Positions 56,281-64,000 of a DNA stretch of 64,000 nucleotides are shown in pieces; the first letter of the stretch is position 1; each line of letters opens with the position of its first letter. Made by a program: the position numbers and the translations under genes. This DNA is from Nannobrachium achirus (lineage: Eukaryota > Chordata > Actinopteri > Myctophiformes > Myctophidae). The notes below the pieces were generated by a model. The model was not told the DNA's origin. It saw only the letters and a list, made by a program, of their open reading frames with translations, and did no database searches. The DNA lies in the NCBI GenBank assembly GCA_963921795.1, contig OY997643.1, positions 13,031,043 to 13,095,042 of the forward strand, in the 5' to 3' direction.

Positions 56281-57199
56281 ATTTACAGAAAAAAGTTTGT
56301 TTTTTCTTTACCTATCCTTGTCCTTGGACGACCACGATGTGGAAATGAAGAAGTAGGCTCATCATCATCGTCGACTCATCATCTAAAATCATAGCCAGGA
56401 AAATATCAAATAGTTTATATCTAAACAAATCAATTTACAATTTTGACATTTAGCAAATGACTTACAATAAGTTCATATATAACATAAAATGCAGTTATAG
56501 TAAATAGTTACCATGCATTTACTGTCACAGTGAAATTCCCTTTATACCCTGTATACCTATATAAAATGTCACAATGCAACATAGCTCTGTTTACACAAAG
56601 CTGTACTCCCTCCAACTATGTTCCCCATTTTCAACAGTTTTTATTTGTAACACTTGCTTTGGCAATGTAAACGTATGTTTTCTCATGCCAATAAAGCTCC
56701 TTTGAATTGAACTGAAAAGCTACATCATCAGCTACTGATGATGATGATGATGATCACACACACGCATCGTACGCACGCACACACAAACTAAGCCAATAAA
56801 TCCTAAATTCCCATCAAATAATCTTAGTAGGCTGTGCAGTGCACGTACACTACACGCGGTACGTGCACGCGCGTGATAGGAACTCCACGTGTGTCCTGAG
56901 TAGCGACAAAAACAAACAAAGCACGTGGATCCTAACTGCTTGGATCAAGTTACTGATCCGGTCCGGATACGGAAACATTTCTTGCATGTATGTGTACGTG
57001 TAAATAGCCGGATGCAGTAGGCGGGCTCTAGACCGGATCCCAATGTCGGAGTGGCAACACGTCGCAATGGAAAACCGTTACCCACTGACCATCCCCCCAT
57101 CCCAGGCTTCCAGTTCCACACGGATGCTCTGTTATCACACAGTATACAACTATATACAGTATACAACTATACAATACATACATGCACTGGATTGGAAGT
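56281..57199. other. Unassigned intronic sequence
   Basis: A GATGATGAT run lies at 56736-56753, and GTGCACGTACACTACACGCGG at 56836-56875 is palindromic in part. No gene supported. Confidence 0.35.
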
Positions 57200-57600
57200 C
57201 TTACTTTGGACAGTAGAATCGTGGCCTCTGTTCTCCGAGGGGTCTCTACGCGGAAGCCATTCTTCATTGGCCAAATCGCCCAGTTTGTCCGTCTTTTCGC
57301 GGCGGTACATGGGTCTCTGCTGCTGCGGCGATGTGAGCCCCCGGGCGGGGGGATCCATCCTACACGGGGGTCGAGCTCCGTCGGGATCGGTTTCCACAAT
57401 ATCACGAGGCTCTTGATCCATTTTTGGACCCCGGTTCTTCGCGACTGGCACCATCTTAGTCTGGGATCGCTTCCAATTTCGGGCTTTTGATCCGGTCGGG
57501 AGCGGATGACGTCCTACGTTCTTCAATCTTTTTATCTTCAATAACAATGGCTACAGTGATCTTTTTCTCTTCTTCATCATCATTATCATCATCATCATCG
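57200..57600 (-). other. Coding-like segment of unknown nature
   Basis: On the minus strand one frame gives an acidic run followed by KKITVAIVIEDKKIEERR and TSSAPDRIKSPKLEAIPD before a stop. An overlapping frame stays open for 126 codons and ends near CCAAA|GTAAGA, a good donor. GC-rich compared with its surroundings. I recognise no family. It could be an exon of an unrelated or nested gene, a retrocopy, or chance. Confidence 0.2.
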
Positions 57601-57942
57601 TCATCATCACGACCACCACCACCATGGGCGCTGGTCCTGGGTCACCAACACGGGTAGGTTGTGTAATCCTAATTCTAACAAAGTTTATTTCTATCGGTCA
57701 GGGGGGGTTGGGTCGCACTTCGGCGGAATGATACCAGCAAGTTGAGGCTGAGTTGGCCTAATACATCTCAATATTCTAGTACTGCTAAATACTACTACCT
57801 ACTACAATTACTATACTACTAATACTATAAAACAACTGATTTCCGACAAAATGATCGCTTTTACCAACGTTTCTCTCTCTCTTTCTCTACTAACAGCCCG
57901 ATGCATAAAACAATATAGTCCCTCAATGCTGCTAGCAGCTAG

Positions 57943-58117
57943 CAGTGGCGTCAGTTCAGAACAAGCTAAGGTATGGCAACATGACTGGTGTCTGGTGAAG
58001 ACACCAGTCATGTTGCCATACCTTAGCAACAGGCACGATGAAAAGTACATTTTTATTATTTCCCCCTGTCAAGGTATGGCAGCTGCATACCCCTGCCATA
58101 CCCAATTGACGCCCCTG
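57943..58117 (+). mobile_element. hAT MITE, 175 bp, with its own perfect hairpin
   Basis: Perfect 8-bp duplication GCAGCTAG (57935-57942, 58118-58125). Ends CAGTGGCGTCAG and TTGACGCCCCTG. Inside, GCTAAGGTATGGCAACATGA... forms an inverted repeat of about 29-bp arms (57966-58027). The 202-codon open frame that crosses it is not a gene. Confidence 0.92.
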
Positions 58118-58125
58118 GCAGCTAG

Positions 58126-59221
58126 TCGCTCTGGGCAGGCGGAGCCAGGACAGTCTGTTTACTTTTTTTTTTATGAAAGGTTTCCGGCTGTCCTCAAAAT
58201 GACACAGACGACCAATTATGCATTCAAAAGTTGCGCAAGGACGACTTTTATCATAATCCATAAAAAACATCAAACGAACGAACGGGCGTATTGGCACAGA
58301 CGTCCCTGGAGGATTGGGGCGAACAGGAACGTTCAAAGCAGTATAAGAGTTAATGGGATAAAACATGGCAAATCACCTTCACCGTTGCATTTTTTGCGGG
58401 GATATTTGCTTGTGTGTGCGTGCACTCACGCGTGGTTTGTGTTCACGCCCATGCGTTAGCGCGTTGTGTCCCTGTACAGGGACCAGCCGAGATGGAAAAT
58501 GTAATCATCTCATTTTCCACCAGGTGTGATTACTGACAAATATACAGTAGCTCATTCGCAGCAGAACCCAGCGCTGTCGACCCTACTGTAATGTGGTTAC
58601 CAAACAAAATAATGTCTCTTTCATAACGCGCCGGTTCAATGGATTCTGCAACGGCATAACGTGCCAAAATAGATTTAGGTTTTCTGGCTGACGCAGTCTA
58701 AACTGTTACAATACTTGAAGAATAGTCATTATTTGCCGGCTCCCTATGGCATAGCTATATGTGACACAGATATATGTGGAGGGAGAGAAAAATGGAGCCA
58801 GATAACAGTCTATTGTACTCTAACAAGCATGGAATATCTACCCCCAGTTCCCTGACATTTTCATAAATCCGAATTTCAAAGAATAAGCGAAGTCGATTGA
58901 TGTGTCTGTCGCCGCAACCCAGCTGCTCTTTGATAATGAAAGCTAGTCTGAGACAATATTGTAAGAGCTGTTTGCCTGTTTGAACACTACTCTAATTCTA
59001 ATGCACACAGCAGAGTCCTCTTCACACGTGCACACGCAGTCACACTCGTACTGTCTGTCTGTCTGTCTCTCTCTCTCTGTGTCAGCCCCCCCTCCCCCCC
59101 AACACACACACCATACCCCGTTTTGATACCAAAGCTCTTTCAAGACAATATGCTCGTTTCAGAATGGCTCGAATTATGTCTCGATAGTACCGATTTGACG
59201 ACTGAACTGCCTTAACATGGA
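58126..59221. other. Unassigned intronic sequence
   Basis: CTGTCTGTCTGTCTC run at 59050-59075; otherwise nothing recognised. Confidence 0.35.
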
Positions 59222-60458
59222 GGAACGGAACAAAATGTACAGAGGGTAAGAGTTGAGGCGTTACATTTTGTATAACACGGTTCTATTGTGAAAATAGCCG
59301 ATCTACATGCTCACAACGCCTCGCGTTGCGAGGCGTTGTGAGCATGTAGATCGGCTATTTTCACAATTTCTTTGACAATTTGGCCAATGTTGAATTTGCC
59401 ACTTTAGAGGTATTAACACATATGGTGCCAACCCCGAGTTTCCCGAGTTTGTATTGGTACCAACGTTGTGCCAACCCCGAGTTTCCCGAGTTTGGGCCGT
59501 TTTTGAAGAAAAACATTTTTTTTTCAAAAATGTTTTTTGGACCTCCAGAAATGTGTTAAGCATGATCGCGATCACGAAATTGCATGTTTAACCCCCATAC
59601 CAACCCATTCTTTCAAACATGGCAGCCATGTTTGTTTACATCTGAAGAAAACATAATGGCTGATAAATCATGAATGCCTGAACGGATTTCCAAGCGGATT
59701 TTTTTGTTTGAAAGCTGTGAACCGTGGGCACACACGTGGTGCATCATCTATGCATGGGCGTGCACGATCCGTGCACTATAAATTACATGGAAGTCTATGG
59801 AGACCATGGCATCGTGGGACATTGAAGGGAAAAAATCATGGCACCAAAAAAGTTAAATAGTCCTTAAATTGTCACTTTAGAAATGTGTATACTGTATTTG
59901 CCTGGCTCCAGCCAATAGACCCGCCCACTCTCTGAGTGGACTGCTTCTCTTGGTCTGGTTTTGTCATATGACGCGTCTCTTTCTATCGGTGTCTTGGCAA
60001 ACCGACCATTGGCGACCAATGAAATCAATGCAAGACGGAGGAGGGGTGGGTCTAACTTTTGAAAATCAACATAAACAGTGGAGGGAGGGCTCCCTTTGAA
60101 CTTCAAAGGGGTTTGTCATTGATTGAGCCATACAAGTGTAAATAGCTCGTTAGTGCTTCTCTCTAATCAATGAAACATCAAAGACAACAACTTGATGCCT
60201 GTCATACAGGGGGAGGGGGAATGTTTTGTGTACACAAGTCAAACACAATCCCCTCCCCTTTTAAATCAAATAGAATAGGGACAACTTCAGACTCAAGCTC
60301 CAGCGCAGTCTGAAATCAGGCTAATACTATACCCTCTATACACTTTAAACTTTATGTTGGTTTGTTGGACTGTTGAGTGAGAAAACAATGTTGCACATTA
60401 GGTTAATCATCTGGGGAAAATAATTTGGGGACCCCGACTCAGAGGTTGAGAACCACTG
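59222..60458 (+). mobile_element. hAT-5 copy with perfect hairpin and nested PBC
   Basis: Right end GAGGTTGAGAACCACTG at 60458; left end not certain. The hairpin 59285-59357 is perfectly self-complementary: ATTGTGAAAATAGCCGATC outer part, then ATGCTCACAACGCC. PBC sits at 59417-59852, and about 430 bp of other sequence (59891-60325) interrupts the tail shared with the 2178 and 35570 copies. Confidence 0.75.
59417..59852 (+). mobile_element. PBC element in hAT-5, 436 bp
   Basis: TTAA at 59413-59416 and 59853-59856. Left CACATATGGTGCCAACC, right GGCACCAAAAAAG. A GAGTTTCCCGAGTTTG unit is duplicated at the left. Confidence 0.8.
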
Positions 60459-61315
60459 CCTTAACACAGTCCCTGCCGGTCAACTGCCTGATCAATAATT
60501 TAACTAGGGGGTTCCCTGCCGATCAACTTTTATCAACTTTTTTTATAAAAAGTAATTTTTTTAGATATTTTTTGCAGAAAAATCTCCCCTTGACTATAAG
60601 GAAAACGCTGATTTTGCTGGCAGGAGCTGTATTATTTATGTATTTACTGGCAGTGAACATACTGTAGAGGAACAGAACAAAATGTACAGATTCTTATCAC
60701 ATCAACTCCTTTCCTCTCTTCTGCTCATCGTGTTTTAAATCAACGTGCGTTCGGCGGCGAGTTCTCCGTTTGCACACCGGTAGCTGAAATCTTTAAGTTG
60801 ATTTATACTCGTCTTTGGGTGCGTTACGAGTCAGAGCTAATCTGATTCCTCATGTCACTATGCCCATGGAAGGGAATACAAAATCAGCCACGGGATGCCA
60901 AGAGACAAATGGCTGGAAAATGTACCCCAATTCTACAGTACATAATATCCATATGTGATTTTGTGAACGACCCCCAACAGTGGCCCGTCTTCTTCACTCC
61001 CCAAAGTCACACACGACTTTGAAAAGACCCTTGACGTTGTTTGCCTCGACGCCCTCTCTGGTTGGCTTGTTAATTGACATTGCGTGTCGGACTCGAACGC
61101 AAAAAAACCTAAGCCGCAGCAGGTTTAAACACATAATGGCACCATTCGCGTGCCACGCTCTATGCTGGTTGCGCTCTCCTCGTTGCCAAATATGACAATA
61201 GACCATCTGGCAGGTGAGCCTTAATGTAATGGCACTTTACAGTAACTCCATAGTTCTGGAAAACTCGGCGTTGCGATATCCATACCGCTTGTGCCGTTTA
61301 TGTGAATGTGAATGT
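60459..61315. other. Unassigned intronic sequence
   Basis: GGAACAGAACAAAATGTACAGA at about 60669 repeats a word at about 59221 just outside the hAT-5 sequence, perhaps the edges of a larger element. No gene supported. Confidence 0.35.
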
Positions 61316-61532
61316 GAGAGTGTAAAAAAAGACTGTATCAAGATATTTGTACCTTTTACCAATTATAGAGAGTTTAAGTGGTACCAGATATGCAGCTCGG
61401 CTAATAAAAGCTGAATTGATCCCAGTGCATGACGGAGGACGATCACAATAAATTAAAAATCTCCACAATACGATTATCGTGAGTGTTTTTTTATCACGAT
61501 AAACGATGAAATCGCGTATCGTCCCATCCCTA
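61316..61532 (+). mobile_element. hAT-3 right part, beside a SUCLG2 exon
   Basis: Matches the right half of 25846-26256 and ends TATCGTCCCATCCCTA. The hairpin and left end are missing. It ends 47 bp from exon 61580-61669. Confidence 0.8.
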
Positions 61533-61579
61533 CTCCGGTGCAATGGGTTTGGGGAGGCTCCTAGTGGACTCATCATTAC

Positions 61580-61669
61580 CTGTCTCTCCAGAGGTCCCTT
61601 GAAACCCAAATTAGCCGCCATTTTCAGTGCCTGGTCGTCCCGCACACCCTCGAATATGTCAATGGCTTC
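61580..61669 (-). CDS. SUCLG2: SUCLG2 internal exon (30 codons, phase 0 to 0)
   Basis: This is the most 5' of the four SUCLG2 exons in the window. SUCLG2 is the GTP-specific beta subunit of succinyl-CoA ligase. With SUCLG1 in the mitochondrial matrix it interconverts succinyl-CoA plus GDP and phosphate with succinate, CoA and GTP, a substrate-level phosphorylation step of the TCA cycle. On the minus strand a TCTCTTGCAG acceptor precedes the exon and GTAATG follows it. The 90 bases encode 30 residues beginning EAIDIFEGVRDDQA and ending GFKGPLERQ, which I recognise as the ATP-grasp segment just before the AADQIKKLY segment in vertebrate SUCLG2. Upstream exons, with the targeting peptide and most of the nucleotide-binding fold, lie beyond 64000. 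A hAT-3 remnant ends 47 bp from the donor side. Recognition is from family knowledge, not a search. Confidence 0.93.
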
Positions 61670-61816
61670 CTGCAAGAGACACAACAACGCACGGGAAGAA
61701 GAGAGGGAGAGTGTGAGTGAGACGGCGCTGTAGAAAACATAGAAAGCAGGAGGAGGAGGAGTGTGGTGTGTGAAACACCAGACTGTAATTTGACACAAAG
61801 TGGATGTTCATATTAA

Positions 61817-62460
61817 ATCATTTAGGCCTAGAATTATTTGACGCTTAAGCTATTGAAAAAATAGCAGATATACAAGCTCACAGCGCGGCACCGAGTGCCG
61901 CGCTGCGAGCTTGTAGATATGCTATTTTGAAAAAATGTTAACATTAATTTTGTGCGAGTCTTTGAATATTTTTGACCCGGTTCTATCCACAACTTTCCCA
62001 CGTCCCGTCGTGCATTGCGCAGAAGGTGTGCGGCAGCTTCCGGCGTCGCAGCCGAGTGTGATCTACAAGCTCACAGCGGCTGCATCTGCGACGCGACGTG
62101 AGCTTGTACGTCTGCTGTTAACCGGAAGTTGTCCCACGGAAAATGCTACAGTAAATTCTCGCGGAAACAGGTGGACACAATGTCTTCTAAATCCTTCTAA
62201 ATCAGTGGTTCTAAAACCTTTTGTCAAGGACCCCCCGAAATTACATGTATTTGTTGTTCCAGGGACCACCCAGACGCAAATATTTGAGTTACAAACGTTA
62301 GCTTCTAATAAAGATATATTCAAAGACTTCAAAAAAACACGATTTTTCGAAAATAGCAGATCTACAAGCTCGCAGCGCGGCACTCGGTGCCGAGCTGTGA
62401 GCTCGTATATCTGCTATTTTTCAATAGTTAAAGCATTCAATAATTCTAGGCCCAAACGGC
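61817..62460 (+). mobile_element. PBA copy with H10 insert
   Basis: TTAA borders, both hairpins present (61856-61928, 62352-62421). H10 (61988-62180) is inserted between TTCTAT and AATGTCTTC, which adjoin in other PBA copies. Confidence 0.88.
61988..62180 (+). mobile_element. H10 insert, copy 2
   Basis: Same unit as 42198-42397. Its hairpin GATCTACAAGCTCAC / GTGAGCTTGTACGTC encloses a GCTGCATCTGCGACGCGAC centre. Two copies in two unrelated hosts show it moves, or moved, as a unit. Confidence 0.8.
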
Positions 62461-62464
62461 TTAA

Positions 62465-63129
62465 ATCACAGACATAGCAATTAAGTGGTGGCAGGCAGCC
62501 AGACATTAGCAAGAGCTCAGGAGGAGAGAGGGTACTGAAACGAGGGTTTTATAATTACAGGACCCTCGTACCGATGGCTCTCATATAAACAGAGGAGTGC
62601 TCTGGCTCACTCAGCTGTATTGGGAAGTTATGACGTTAGAGGAGGACTAGCTAATGGACTCTGTGGTACGCTGGGGGCAAATGGCAAGTAGCGAGCATTA
62701 CACTACGTCTGGTGAAATGCAATCGCGATGTTGTTGGCTAGTGAATTCGCACCACTGGCGGCCCCAGTGCCCCGTGGTGGCGAAAGCCTGATTAATACTA
62801 CACTGAAAATTGCCAATCTACTGTAAAAGCTTACAAAGCGGCGGCGCGCTGTGACCTTTTGGGCTATTTTCAGGCCACAACATCCGCATTATACAACAAG
62901 TACAACTCTCGGCTATAAGGCGCTGGTTCCTAAACACTGTGTCAGGATCTATTTGTGGGTTGCGGACATATTTATATGGGTCCCTTAATTTTTTTGTTTT
63001 GTACATTTTGTTTTGAATTATTATTATTATTTCAAAACATTAAAAAAAGCAAACTCTTTCATGAATTAAACTAATCATCATGTTTTGCTCATTCATCACT
63101 ACAATAGATCTATAACGAAATGATTATAT
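62465..63129. other. Unassigned, with hairpin remnant
   Basis: 62813-62877 (TTGCCAATCTACTGTAAAAG ... GGGCTATTTTCAGG) is a strongly decayed hairpin. No gene supported. Confidence 0.35.
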
Positions 63130-63341
63130 ATGTGCTATATGTGTACTTTTGTGGCTGTTTGTTGTGTATATTTTGTTTTGTTTTGTTTACTGTTTTGTTT
63201 ACTGTTCTGTTTGTTTTGTATGTTGATCGAATTGTCTGTACACTTCTTGTCTAAATGTGAAAAAAAGTGTATTTTGTAGAAGGAGCTCCTTGAAAACAAG
63301 ATGGTTCATCTCAAGGGGTTAATCCTAAATAAAGAATTTCA

Positions 63342-63360
<19 letters not shown>
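63130..63360 (+). mobile_element. LINE 3' tail
   Basis: GAGCTCCTTGAAAACAAGAT, then TCTCAAGGGGTTAATCC and AATAAAG, ending in a TA run. Typical of non-LTR 3' ends in fish; no reverse transcriptase sequence remains. Confidence 0.5.
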
Positions 63361-63373
<13 letters not shown>

Positions 63374-63429
63374 AAATTCAATTTGTTAAAAATCAAATAA
63401 ATTCCATAATTTCCATTAGAAAACAAAAT

Positions 63430-63693
63430 GTTTAAGAAGTAGTGAAAACAGACGATCTACAAGCCCCGCCTGTCAAAAAATTGACCCGTCGCCTGCCCGT
63501 TTACCCGTGATTCTGTGCATTAAAGTAAATGGCCTACAGCCGTGCGTGCGTGCTTCCTGGCATCGCACTCGATCGTCCCTGTGTGCGTTGCGAGGCGTTG
63601 TGAACATGTAGATTGGCTATGTTCACAATTTCTGCCTCTAATATTTGACAATTTGGCCAATGTTTAATTTGTCATTTTAGAGGTATTAACACA
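63430..63693 (+). mobile_element. hAT-5 remnant with split hairpin
   Basis: Left arm AGTGAAAACAGACGATCTAC at 63439 and right arm GCGAGGCGTTGTGAACATGT at 63589 are separated by about 120 bp of unrelated sequence. The CTCTAATATTTGACAATT segment follows. Confidence 0.55.
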
Positions 63694-64000
63694 TTGACCG
63701 CCATTTTAACATACCTCCGTACTCCCACCTGCCATTCGTCTCCATAGACTTCCATGTAATTCATAGTGCACGGATCATGCACACCCATGCCTAGATAATG
63801 CACCACGTGTGTCCACATTGCTCACAACTTTCAAACAAAAAAATCCGAATGGAAATCCGTTCAGGCATTCATGAGATAACAGCCACTATGTTTAACAAAG
63901 ATGGCTGCCAAAATGGCTGCCATGCTTGAAAGATGGGGTTGCTATGGGGGTTAAACATGCAATTTCGCGATTGCTATCATGTCTACTCCATTTTTTGGGG
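63694..64000 (-). mobile_element. PBC element, reversed, cut by window end
   Basis: Begins at the TTAA in GAGGTATTAA of hAT-5 and runs as the reverse complement of the PBC body (CATGGCAGCCATTTTGGC region, ATGATAGCAATCGCGAAA). Confidence 0.65.

Noticed and set aside
57851-58459. 202-codon plus-strand open frame
   Set aside because: It runs straight through a hAT MITE with a perfect hairpin and target duplication, and has no domain or codon pattern of a protein.

Overview
The window reads as nuclear DNA of a ray-finned (teleost) fish: AT-rich, intron-like, full of long CA/GT microsatellites, tRNA-derived SINEs of the kind common in teleosts, LINE 3' ends, and above all small non-autonomous DNA transposons. 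I cannot name the species.

The only host gene I can support is on the minus strand: four consecutive exons of SUCLG2, the GTP-specific beta subunit of mitochondrial succinyl-CoA ligase. In transcription order they lie at 61580-61669, 53667-53763, 45374-45535 and 41783-41925. All four have canonical AG/GT borders, their phases (0-1-1-0) join without a break, and together they give 164 codons covering the end of the ATP-grasp domain, the Mg-binding residues and the start of the CoA-ligase domain. Upstream exons lie to the right of the window. The C-terminal exons must lie to the left, since I find no further exon in 1-41782. The whole window is therefore probably inside the transcription unit, with introns of about 7.8, 8.1 and 3.4 kb and a 3' intron of more than 41.7 kb.

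The rest is layered mobile DNA. Working names used below: PBA, piggyBac-like, TTAA target, ends CCCATTTAG, about 590 bp, about 20 copies; PBB, TTAA, CCACTTGAAC ends, about 180 bp; PBC, TTAA, 366-436 bp; hAT-1 (CAGGGGTTTTCAAA end), hAT-2 (CAGGGGCGTCAC), hAT-3 (TAGGGATGGGACGATA), hAT-4 (CAGGGGTCTTCAA), hAT-5 (AGTGGTTCTCAACC), many with 8-bp target duplications; M4, about 260 bp, ATATCGTC ends; R1K, a 1-1.1 kb unclassified repeat; H10, about 190 bp. Nesting reaches three or four levels (for example M4 and R1K inside hAT-1, with a SINE-derived palindrome inside R1K).

The most unusual signal is a shared hairpin module: a palindrome of about 60-80 bp whose core is ATAGC(A/C)GATCTACAAGC on one arm and its complement on the other. 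By eye there are roughly fifty copies or remnants, in families that otherwise look unrelated (PBA, PBB, M4, hAT-3, hAT-5, H10 and single loci). Its outer stem and loop are family-specific, and where the core differs between families both arms change together.
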